The notes under the pieces: generated by a model
The model's input: only the letters and a program-made list of their open reading frames with translations
Told to the model about the DNA's origin: nothing
Database searches by the model: none
Part shown: piece after piece, positions 7,785 to 15,051 of the stretch
Layout of the letters: each line of letters starts with the position of its first letter
Numbering within the stretch: the first letter of the stretch is position 1
Source: Chitinophagaceae bacterium UBA3961
GTDB lineage: Bacteria; Bacteroidota; Bacteroidia; Chitinophagales; Chitinophagaceae
Reading direction: 5' to 3'
Length of the DNA: 24,713 bases
NCBI GenBank assembly: GCA_002385265.1
Contig: DGDD01000229.1
Location: forward strand, 1 to 24,713
Program-made: the position numbers and the translations under genes

Positions 7785-7980
7785 GTTTACTTTACCGCAA
7801 AGAAACGAAGAACGCAAAGTTCCGCAACGAAAACCGTGCGACTCCTTCGCGATCTTAGCAGGCACCGCGGTGAACATCCCAAGCAGCGAAGCTGCGAAAA
7901 ACTTAATAACAAATAACTCAATAACTCAAAACTTTATCTAAAGGTAAATCTGTTTTAATTAGTGGTATCTGTGGTAAGTT
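7785..7980. repeat. Intergenic repeat copy C (CTTTGCGG / GTGGTATCTGTGG modules)
   Basis: The sequence from 7838 to 7880 parallels 22752-22797: both begin GCGACTCCTT and both contain GCGGTGAACA. Bases 7947-7975 match 22545-22573 at 26 of 29 positions. Short GCGG/GCAA words recur throughout. No protein-coding potential is credible. Together with copy A this accounts for most of the 640-nt gap before the next gene; bases 7981-8143 show only a remnant of the same words near 8000-8065. Confidence 0.6.
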
Positions 7981-8143
7981 TCACATCAACCTTGCCAACA
8001 CTTTGCGTAACTTTTTAACCTTCTAATTCCTTTGCGATAAAAAGAGCAGCGCAGCTGCGTTGTAGCTCATACTACCTTAACATTTCTTTTAAAGTAACAA
8101 ACCGGCTCCCCCGTCTTCAATAGTATAACAAACCTTTTTTACC

Positions 8144-8401
8144 ATGATCTCAAGATTTTTTGGAGCAGTGATAGGAGGTGCTTTGGCAGCAACCTTATTC
8201 ATATTATCAGGCCCTATATTGATTCTCGTACTATTAGCCAGATTTATCGTTTCCCCTTTTGGTTCGTCGCGAATGCGCTTTTCTCGAAGAAGACCCGTAT
8301 TCGTATATACCAGAAGTTATCAAAATACAGATCGCTTTCAAGAGCCGATTAGAACGATGAGTGAAGAAGAATACGAGCGATTGAGAAATCAACGAAATTA
8401 A
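8144..8401 (+). CDS. Small hypothetical membrane protein
   Basis: Protein of 85 residues of unknown function. One long hydrophobic segment (about 3-38, rich in Ile, Leu and Ala with a central G-P-I-L) may cross the membrane once or form a hairpin. It is followed by a basic stretch (S-S-R-M-R-F-S-R-R-R-P), placing the tail in the cytoplasm by the positive-inside rule. The C-terminus reads R-T-M-S-E-E-E-Y-E-R-L, echoing R-R-M-S-A-E-E-K in the membrane protein at 7158, which hints at a shared short motif or partner. It stands alone between repeats and a convergent gene. Confidence 0.6.
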   Translation: MISRFFGAVIGGALAATLFILSGPILILVLLARFIVSPFGSSRMRFSRRRPVFVYTRSYQNTDRFQEPIRTMSEEEYERLRNQRN

Positions 8402-8457
8402 TAGGCCAATGAAGGTGGTTTGTGATGAATTACAAACTCGGAGCTAAAAAAAGAGTG

Positions 8458-9240
8458 CTAGACCTTCGAAATAAACCGATACAGGTAAGGAGCTTTATAG
8501 GCCTTACCTGTATATTTTTTCTCCAATCGTTCCAGAATGTTCATGCTCAGCATTTTTCTTTGAAAATTGGTGCGATCGAATGCTTTCTGGTATACGGCTT
8601 CATACAATTTTTGCAATTCACCCATGGTAAAGGTTTCATTCAATAAATTGAAGCCTACTAGTTTTTGATCGAGGTCTATTTGCAAGCGCTCAATGGCTTT
8701 CTTAACTATGAGTGCGTGATCGAGATAGAGCTTTGGAAGTTTCTTAACATCCACCCATTTCATTTCTGTTACAAACTCTTCGCTCAGTAATTCAACATTG
8801 GCTTCATCGATCAGTGCGTAGTAACAAACCGAGATGAATCGCTGATCAAACCAATTCTTTACATCCCTATCTTTTGCTAATTCCTGGAACCACTCTCCCA
8901 TCATGTGACCTTGAGATCGATTGACGGCACCCGTAGTATAAAACTGCTCCAAATAAATATTACCAATACCCGATCTTTCTTTCAAAATTCTCAAAGCCGC
9001 ATCGTCTAATTCTTCTGTTTTCTCAATAAACCCTCCCGGTAAACAATAAAAAGGTATATCACCGTATCTAATCAGCAGGACTTTTAATTCATCGTCGTGG
9101 AAACTAAAAATAACCGTGTCAATAGAAACCCCCGGCATGTACTTTTCACGTACTTCTGCCATGTTTACATCGATGGATCTCACCAACGATTTCATTCGCT
9201 CCTTTTCCCTTCCCTTTCCCTTTCCGCCCTTGGTTGCCAT
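8458..9240 (-). CDS. Nudix-fold winged-helix transcriptional regulator (NrtR/AraR-like)
   Basis: Predicted repressor or activator that senses a nucleotide or sugar derivative. Residues about 37-170 form a Nudix domain. The Nudix box starts at G70 and keeps E76, R84, E88 and G91, but the paired R-E and E-E become R84-I85 and E88-R89. Such loss of catalytic acids is typical of Nudix proteins turned regulators (NrtR; AraR in Bacteroides). Residues about 185-260 are the characteristic C-terminal winged helix (F-T-M-G-E-L-Q-K-L-Y, then R-K-M-L). The Lys/Gly/Arg-rich first 15 residues may be dispensable; Met16 is an alternative start. The gene is divergent from the secreted-protein/GH3 operon, with a strong palindrome between them, so control of glycoside use is likely. 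The ligand is unknown. Confidence 0.85.
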   Translation of the reverse strand: MATKGGKGKGREKERMKSLVRSIDVNMAEVREKYMPGVSIDTVIFSFHDDELKVLLIRYGDIPFYCLPGGFIEKTEELDDAALRILKERSGIGNIYLEQFYTTGAVNRSQGHMMGEWFQELAKDRDVKNWFDQRFISVCYYALIDEANVELLSEEFVTEMKWVDVKKLPKLYLDHALIVKKAIERLQIDLDQKLVGFNLLNETFTMGELQKLYEAVYQKAFDRTNFQRKMLSMNILERLEKKYTGKAYKAPYLYRFISKV

Positions 9241-9375
9241 GCTACTTTGTATCTAGTTGATATTCAATTAATTATTCGATAATTGCGCCGAAACTTGAGC
9301 GCCCACTTCATCAAAAATGTCGAAAAAAGCCTGCCCTGCAAAACTTTTTTACTCGCAATCTACAAAAATAAGTAT

Positions 9376-9398
9376 CATTGTGTCATAATGACTCAATG
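9376..9398. promoter_or_regulatory. 23-bp near-perfect palindrome, likely operator of the Nudix-type regulator
   Basis: CATTGTGTCAT (9376-9386), one central A, then ATGACTCAATG (9388-9398); the arms match at 10 of 11 positions. It lies between the divergent regulator gene and the secreted-protein/GH3 genes and overlaps a weak -7-like TATCATTG (9373-9380), which fits a repressor site. NrtR-family regulators bind palindromes of about 21 bp. Confidence 0.55.
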
Positions 9399-9454
9399 AA
9401 GGGTTGCAGCTTCCTTGGTCATTCCATCATTTAATAACGAATCAAATTTTCTGT

Positions 9455-9850
9455 ATGAAAAAAATCTCCTTCCTGCTTACCATTCTTATGGTGAGTGTTT
9501 TTTCAATGAATGCCTTTTCGCAAAGTTCACCCGCTCCTGCTCCTGCAGATTTCTTTGCCGGTAAATGGAATGTTGTAATCAAGAATACACCACAAGGTGA
9601 TGCGAAATTGGTTTTCAATTTCACCAAGAAAGATGGTGCTTTAAGCGGAGTAGTAACCGATTCTGCGGGTACCGAAATTTCAAAAATGAGCAATTTGGAA
9701 GTGAAAGAAAATGAGGTAACCGTTTCTTTCTCAGCACAAGGCTTCGATTTAACCATTACTCTTACTAAAAAAGACGAGGATCATTTAACCGGCATGTTGA
9801 TGAACATGTTTGAAGTAGAAGCCATTCGCATCAAAGAAGAGAAAAAATAA
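9455..9850 (+). CDS. Small secreted protein with beta-rich (lipocalin-like) body
   Basis: Exported protein of 131 residues; function unknown. A classical signal peptide (M-K-K-I-S-F-L-L to A-F-S-Q, about 22 residues) is followed by a Pro/Ala linker and alternating strands (W-N-V-V-I-K, A-K-L-V-F-N-F, L-S-G-V-V-T, V-T-V-S-F, D-L-T-I-T-L) that suggest a small beta-barrel. The ATG at 9455 is chosen because it begins the signal peptide; an upstream TTG at 9404 would add an unlikely leader. It lies 41 nt before the GH3 gene and is probably co-transcribed with it from the promoter under the palindrome at 9376-9398. It may assist or sense the substrate of the glycosidase, which is inference from position. 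Confidence 0.7.
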   Translation: MKKISFLLTILMVSVFSMNAFSQSSPAPAPADFFAGKWNVVIKNTPQGDAKLVFNFTKKDGALSGVVTDSAGTEISKMSNLEVKENEVTVSFSAQGFDLTITLTKKDEDHLTGMLMNMFEVEAIRIKEEKK

Positions 9851-9891
9851 AATAACTATTGGTATAGCAATCGTTAATTCATTTATCACGT

Positions 9892-12237
9892 ATGAAAAAA
9901 ATTCTGTTAGTACTGTTTGCCGCATTGGTAACAGGAACCATGTTCGCGCAAGCACCTCAATTTGGCAAAGCACCTTTGAAAGAAGTGATCAAAGCCATGA
10001 CCGTCGAGGAAAAAGCAAAAATTGTAGTGGGTAAAGGCTTTATCATCGCCGGTTTGAATATGGGACAAACCGACAAAACGCCCGATAAAATTGAAGGCGT
10101 TTCGGGACATACTGTTCCCATTGCACGATTGGGCATTCCCTCTGCAGCTTTGGCTGATGGACCTTCCGGAGTGCACCGCTTTATGACGGGTAAAGATTCT
10201 GCCAACGGCTATTTCACTACTGCATTTCCTATTGGAACATTATTGGCCTCCAGTTGGGACACCGCCTTAGTGCGTAAAGTAGGAACTGCATTCGGCGCAG
10301 AAATCAAGGCCTATGGCATTGATTTTATATTAGGACCAGGCATGAATATTCACCGCAATCCATTAGGAGGTAGAAATTTCGAATATTATTCAGAAGATCC
10401 GTTGGTGACGGGAGAAATAGCCGCGGCAATAATTAAGGGCATTCAATCACAAGGTGTGGGTGCAACAGTAAAACACTTTGCTGCGAATAATCAAGAAACC
10501 AACCGTAATTCTGTTAATACCATCGTAAGTGAACGCACCCTTCGTGAAATCTACTTGCGTGCTTTCGAAATTGCGATCAAAAAATCGCAGCCTTGGGCCG
10601 TAATGAGTTCTTACAATTTGATCAACGGAACTTTTGCATCAGAAAACAGTGATCTGTTGAAGACTGTATTAAAAGACGAATGGGGTTACAAAGGATTTGT
10701 GATGACCGATTGGTTTGGAGGCAAAGATCCCGTTGCGCAAATGAAAGCGGGGAACCATTTGTTGATGCCCGGAACAGAAGCGCAAGTAAAAACAATTGTA
10801 GCTGCTGTAAAAAAAGGAGAATTGGCTGAATCCATTCTTGATGAAAACGTGGAAGCCATTCTAACAGTGTTATTGAAAACACCTGTGGCGAAAAACTATG
10901 CATTCAACAATAAGCCTGATTTAAAAAAGGCTGCGCAGGTTTCAAGAGAAGCCGCTGCAGAGGGAATGGTATTGCTGAAAAATGCACAGGGAAGTTTGCC
11001 CTTTGCAAAAACAACCGGTTCTGTGGCCTTATTCGGAAACAGAGGGTATGAGATGATCACAGGCGGAACAGGAAGTGGTGAGGTAAGTTATGAACACGCT
11101 GTTTCTTTAGCAGAAGGATTGAAGAATGCAGGGTATGCTACCGACGCTTCTTTGGCGTTGAAATACAGCAGTTACATGAGTGACTATCTGAAAAAGCATC
11201 CGAAGAAATCTTTTGTTCAGGAGTTCATGAACCCTACCCCACCTGCTGAAGAATTATCGCTCAGTGATGAAGAAATTGCAACGGCGGCTACCAACAATCA
11301 AACCGCTATCTTTTATTTATCAAGAAATGCCGGAGAAGGAAAGGATAGAAAAGTAGAGAACGACTATCAACTTTCAGAAACAGAAATAAAGAATTTTGAA
11401 AAAATTGCTGCTGCATTTCATGCTAAGGGCAAAAGAGTGATTGCGGTAGTCAATGCAGGAGGAGTGGTTGATCTGAGTTTATTGAAAGAAAAAGCAGACG
11501 CTATCTTATTGGCTTGGCAACCCGGGAACGAAGGAGGCAATGCTATTGCCGACATCATTAGTGGCAAAGTGAACCCTTCCGGAAAACTAGCCACCAGTTT
11601 TCCAGGTAATTATAAAAAAGAACCTACGGCTCCTTACTTCCCAGGAAAAGAGTTTCCTGAAAAGGCTACTGTTGGTTTGATGGGAATGAAAACCGTTCCG
11701 GCAGAAGTAACCTATACTGAAGGCATTTACATGGGATACCGTTATTTCAACACCTTCAATGTAAAACCCTTGTTTGAATTTGGCTATGGTCAATCGTACA
11801 CCAGTTTCAAATACAGCGGTGTTAAACTTAGTGCACCTGATTTCGACGGTAGCATCAAAGCAACGGTTACCATTACCAATACCGGAAAGAAAGCCGGCAA
11901 AGAAGTGGTGCAATTGTATTTGGGAGCTCCGAATTCAAAACTCGACAAGCCGGTTTCGGAATTGAAAGGTTTTGCAAAAACAAAGCTCTTGCAACCCGGT
12001 GCTTCGCAAACCATCACCTTTACATTGAAACCGGAGGACCTCGCCTCTTTTGATACAGAGCGTTCTTCTTGGATAGCTGATGCAGGAAAATATACCATCA
12101 GCATTGGTGCCTCTAGTTTGGACATCAAGTCAAGTGCTAATTTCCAATTGGCAAAGGAATTGATTGTAGAGAAATTGCATGCGGCTTTGAAACCACAGGG
12201 AGTGGTGGACGAGTTGAAAGTGAAAAAAGGGTTTTAA
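9892..12237 (+). CDS. bglX: Glycoside hydrolase family 3 beta-glucosidase, periplasmic (BglX-like)
   Basis: Hydrolyses terminal beta-linked glucose (possibly xylose) from oligosaccharides in the periplasm. The protein has 781 residues, close to the usual BglX length. The signal peptide is residues 1-20, ending F-A-Q. The GH3 N-terminal barrel follows, with L-A-D-G-P-S-G-V-H-R, the substrate-binding K-H-F-A-A-N-N segment, and the nucleophile Asp273 in F-V-M-T-D-W. The GH3 C-terminal alpha/beta domain is at about 350-590 (G-M-V-L-L-K-N and W-Q-P-G-N-E-G-G-N-A). A fibronectin-III-like domain occupies about 660-755 (V-V-Q-L-Y-L and E-L-K-G-F). No PA14 insert is seen. It follows a small secreted protein by 41 nt and converges on galactokinase. 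True substrate specificity cannot be read from sequence. Confidence 0.92.
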   Translation: MKKILLVLFAALVTGTMFAQAPQFGKAPLKEVIKAMTVEEKAKIVVGKGFIIAGLNMGQTDKTPDKIEGVSGHTVPIARLGIPSAALADGPSGVHRFMTGKDSANGYFTTAFPIGTLLASSWDTALVRKVGTAFGAEIKAYGIDFILGPGMNIHRNPLGGRNFEYYSEDPLVTGEIAAAIIKGIQSQGVGATVKHFAANNQETNRNSVNTIVSERTLREIYLRAFEIAIKKSQPWAVMSSYNLINGTFASENSDLLKTVLKDEWGYKGFVMTDWFGGKDPVAQMKAGNHLLMPGTEAQVKTIVAAVKKGELAESILDENVEAILTVLLKTPVAKNYAFNNKPDLKKAAQVSREAAAEGMVLLKNAQGSLPFAKTTGSVALFGNRGYEMITGGTGSGEVSYEHAVSLAEGLKNAGYATDASLALKYSSYMSDYLKKHPKKSFVQEFMNPTPPAEELSLSDEEIATAATNNQTAIFYLSRNAGEGKDRKVENDYQLSETEIKNFEKIAAAFHAKGKRVIAVVNAGGVVDLSLLKEKADAILLAWQPGNEGGNAIADIISGKVNPSGKLATSFPGNYKKEPTAPYFPGKEFPEKATVGLMGMKTVPAEVTYTEGIYMGYRYFNTFNVKPLFEFGYGQSYTSFKYSGVKLSAPDFDGSIKATVTITNTGKKAGKEVVQLYLGAPNSKLDKPVSELKGFAKTKLLQPGASQTITFTLKPEDLASFDTERSSWIADAGKYTISIGASSLDIKSSANFQLAKELIVEKLHAALKPQGVVDELKVKKGF

Positions 12238-12275
12238 CTAATGGGTGAATTTGTTGAGTGGGGAATGAGTTAACC

Positions 12276-13427
12276 TCAACTTAATAGAGTCGTTCCATTT
12301 TCAATACTAACGTGATGCACGGTTAAGGCTTTTTGCATCTGTTTTTGATACGACTCGGAGAGGGTGTTTACGATTTCGTGAACACCTTCTTCTTTTATGA
12401 TATTGATGGTGCAACCACCAAAGCCGCCACCCATCATCCTAGAGCCTAACACATGGGGATGATTCTTCACGGCTTCCACTAAAAAATCGAGTTCCGGGCA
12501 ACTTACTTCGTATTCTTTACTAAGTCCCTCATGAGTCCGAAACATTTTCTTCCCAAATGCTTCAATGTTACCTGTTTCCAAATCATCACATCCGGATAAT
12601 AAACGGATATTTTCTTCCACCACGAATTTACAGCGCTGATAAATGAGCGCGTCTTTTGGCAATACGAGCTGTTTGAGTTGATCCAAACTAATGTCTCGTA
12701 ATGATCTTACTTCAGGATATACTTCTTGCACCCAGGCCACGCCGGTTTCACATTGTTCTCTTCGAACATTGTATTCGGATGAAGCGAGGGAATGTTTCAC
12801 ATTGGTATCGAACAATACAATTTTATAGCCATTCAATTGTAAAGGCTTGTATTCATATTCGAGGGATTTGCAATCGAGTTTGATCACATGGTCTTTCTTT
12901 CCAAAACCACTGGCAAACTGATCCATGATACCACATTTTACACCGGCGTATTCATGTTCTGCTTTTTGAGACAGTTTCACCAAATCGATTCTTGAAAGTG
13001 GATGTTCAAAAGCGGTACTCAATGCCATTGCCATGGCGCATTCTATTGCTGCGGAAGAACTGAGTCCGGCACCTACCGGCACATCGGAGCTTAAAGCTGC
13101 TTCAAATCCGGACAGCGCAAATCCTGCTTTTTGAAATTGTGCAACCACTCCAAGAAGGTAGTTGGGCCAAGAAGGTTGGGATTGTGGTGCAAGATCTTGA
13201 AGTTCAATTTCAAATCGTTGCTCCCAATCGGCCGAATGCAGTACTATACGATTATCGGTTCTTTTATTAAGGACGATATAAGCTGCTTTATCAATAGCTG
13301 CCGGTAGAACAAAGCCTTCGTTGTAATCGGTATGTTCACCGATGAGATTGATACGGCCGGGAGATTTTACCAGAACGGATTTTTCTATGAGATAAGGCTT
13401 AAGTCTTTGCGGAAAAGAATCGGTCAT
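12276..13427 (-). CDS. galK: Galactokinase
   Basis: Phosphorylates alpha-D-galactose with ATP to galactose-1-phosphate, the first committed step of the Leloir pathway, in the cytoplasm. The protein has 383 residues, normal for the family. The galactokinase signature G-R-I-N-L-I-G-E-H-T-D-Y-N is at residues 24-36, the GHMP ATP-binding loop P-V-G-A-G-L-S-S-S-A-A at 117-127, and the catalytic Asp169 in G-I-M-D-Q. A late G-G-G-F-G-G motif completes the GHMP fold. The ATG at 13427 is preferred: the frame extends 47 codons further upstream, but that part has no similarity and runs through the promoter-like TATATTTG. It converges on the GH3 gene with 38 nt between stops. No galT, galE or galM is in the window. 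Confidence 0.95.
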   Translation of the reverse strand: MTDSFPQRLKPYLIEKSVLVKSPGRINLIGEHTDYNEGFVLPAAIDKAAYIVLNKRTDNRIVLHSADWEQRFEIELQDLAPQSQPSWPNYLLGVVAQFQKAGFALSGFEAALSSDVPVGAGLSSSAAIECAMAMALSTAFEHPLSRIDLVKLSQKAEHEYAGVKCGIMDQFASGFGKKDHVIKLDCKSLEYEYKPLQLNGYKIVLFDTNVKHSLASSEYNVRREQCETGVAWVQEVYPEVRSLRDISLDQLKQLVLPKDALIYQRCKFVVEENIRLLSGCDDLETGNIEAFGKKMFRTHEGLSKEYEVSCPELDFLVEAVKNHPHVLGSRMMGGGFGGCTINIIKEEGVHEIVNTLSESYQKQMQKALTVHHVSIENGTTLLS

Positions 13428-13444
13428 AAGTAAGAAATAAAATG

Positions 13445-13452
13445 CAAATATA
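13445..13452 (-). promoter_or_regulatory. Possible -7 element of galactokinase promoter
   Basis: The reverse strand reads TATATTTG, an exact TAnnTTTG match, 17 nt before the chosen ATG. No TTTG is found at the expected -33 distance, so support is partial. If used, it excludes the longer reading frame. Confidence 0.35.
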
Positions 13453-13610
13453 TCTAAGAGTGTTGATAAGCGTACTATCCCCAAGGTATTGACTTGTAAT
13501 ATATTATACATAATCAAACTCGCCGTACTATTTTTATTCATTGATAACCAACAAGATGCGGTTAACATACTTAAACTAAAATTCCTACGTTATTAAACAA
13601 ATCCCTACCA

Positions 13611-14696
13611 GTGAAAACACGTCTACTATTATCAGGCTTGTTATTGGCAGCTACTGTATCTGCCCAAAGAAATGTGGACTTAGACAAGTTCTCCATTTCA
13701 GCTCAATACCGAGCTCTTCCCCAAATACAAATTGATACCACTTACCGAACATTCAATGTAGAAATCGAGACAACGCGATTGATGCAGCCATTGCTGAATA
13801 CGATCAGTCCGGAAAAATCGGTTTGGATTGATGGTTGGAGAAAATTAGACCGGGATGGTCATATCCGAATTAAAATAAGATTCGAAGACATTTTACCGGA
13901 AAGTGTTTCTACTAAAGAACGTATTGAGACGATCAAAAACAGAAACGGCCAAATAACAGGTACGCGCACTTACTATTCGCAAGAAGTGATCTATACTTTT
14001 CAAGCCAATGCAATCTTAGAAGATTATAGAGGCATGAACTTAGAAGAAAGAATGCTCGCCAATAGAAATAATAAAATGGTATACCGAAGTCCTGAGTTTG
14101 CAATTAAAACTGTTGCTGACGGATACTTCGCATTGAATTCTATTTCTATTGCACAAGATTTATTTAGAAGAAATGTTCAAAATGCGGTGAACAATTTAAG
14201 TAATCAGCTTACAAGAGATTACGGTTATCAAACTGTTACAAGTACCGATATCATGTGGATCGTAGGAAGCAGAAAAGATGCTGAATACGATGATCACAGA
14301 AAAGCATTCCAAATTGTAAGTGATGCATTCTTTAGAATGAGCGCCGATAAGCCTACCGATGAAATCAGAGAAATGCTCCAACCGGCTATTGACTACTTCA
14401 ATAAAATAAAAAGAGTATATAATGGAAAAAGCAAGCGGGAGCGCAAGCTTCGTTATGCGAGCTACTACAACTTAGCAGTAATTTACTATTATTTAGACGA
14501 TCCTATGGCTATGATGAATGAAGCGAAAGGCCTTCGTTTGAATGATTATGACACCGGTGATGCTACCGGTTTTGAACACTCGGCAACCAATTTGAAGAAT
14601 GTTCTTCAAATCAACAATATGAATACTCGTCACTTCCCTATTGACATTACTAAGTTCAAAGGGCCGTATGAACGTACAGACGTAACGAGTAAATAA
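13611..14696 (+). CDS. Secreted protein of unknown function
   Basis: Exported protein of 361 residues that I do not recognise as a named family. A signal peptide (M-K-T-R-L-L-L-S-G to V-S-A-Q, residues 1-19) leads into a beta-rich half with T-Y-R-T-F-N-V-E-I and W-I-D-G-W-R-K-L-D. A helical second half (from about 235) contains a tetratricopeptide-like pair (Y-A-S-Y-Y-N-L-A-V-I-Y-Y-Y-L, then A-M-M-N-E-A-K-G-L). The start is GTG at 13611, the only start that keeps the whole signal peptide. It is divergent from galactokinase and followed by a strong terminator, so it is probably a single-gene unit. Confidence 0.75.
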   Translation: MKTRLLLSGLLLAATVSAQRNVDLDKFSISAQYRALPQIQIDTTYRTFNVEIETTRLMQPLLNTISPEKSVWIDGWRKLDRDGHIRIKIRFEDILPESVSTKERIETIKNRNGQITGTRTYYSQEVIYTFQANAILEDYRGMNLEERMLANRNNKMVYRSPEFAIKTVADGYFALNSISIAQDLFRRNVQNAVNNLSNQLTRDYGYQTVTSTDIMWIVGSRKDAEYDDHRKAFQIVSDAFFRMSADKPTDEIREMLQPAIDYFNKIKRVYNGKSKRERKLRYASYYNLAVIYYYLDDPMAMMNEAKGLRLNDYDTGDATGFEHSATNLKNVLQINNMNTRHFPIDITKFKGPYERTDVTSK

Positions 14697-14719
14697 GTTT
14701 AGGATAATCAGTTATGGTT

Positions 14720-14748
14720 AGGGGTGGCCTTGGTCGGCACCCCTTTTT
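14720..14748 (+). terminator. Intrinsic terminator after the 13611 gene
   Basis: AGGGGTG (14720-14726) pairs with CACCCCT (14738-14744), followed by TTTTT. It sits 24 nt past the stop codon. Confidence 0.85.
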
Positions 14749-14763
14749 AATTTTTAAGCACCC

Positions 14764-14797
14764 AAAAAAAATGGGGCCGCAGCCACCTGCGTACCCC
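14764..14797 (-). terminator. Orphan reverse-strand terminator hairpin
   Basis: GGGG (14773-14776) with CCCC (14794-14797) encloses CGCAG-CCAC-CTGCG (14778-14791). Eight A-residues lie on its left, so on the reverse strand the hairpin is followed by T8. No reverse-strand gene lies upstream of it; 14798-15051 holds nothing else I can identify. Confidence 0.6.
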
Positions 14798-15051
14798 AAC
14801 TAACCTAACCTATGACCATTGTGAGAAATCTAAATTCAATTAAACTATATCAGTACTTAAATGAATGATGCCGATACAATTCATTTGGTTGGGCAGCTTC
14901 CAAAAAATTAGGAATACGAAAGGGGAGAATTGTAATAGACTTAACTGTTTCTAAGAATACTTTCTAAATAAATTTAAAATCAGATCTGGGTCTGCCATTG
15001 AATGGTTGAGCCCTGAAATTCATTTATTTTAGCGAAATAATTTTTTCTAAA

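Noticed and set aside
7728..7916. 62-codon + strand frame
   Set aside because: It lies inside repeat modules and has repeat-derived composition, so it is not a gene.
7499..7980. CRISPR array
   Set aside because: Repeats are irregular, of variable length and order, without evenly spaced unique spacers, and no cas genes are near.
13428..13568. 47-residue N-terminal extension of galactokinase
   Set aside because: Family similarity begins at the ATG at 13427 and the extension overlaps a promoter-like TATATTTG.
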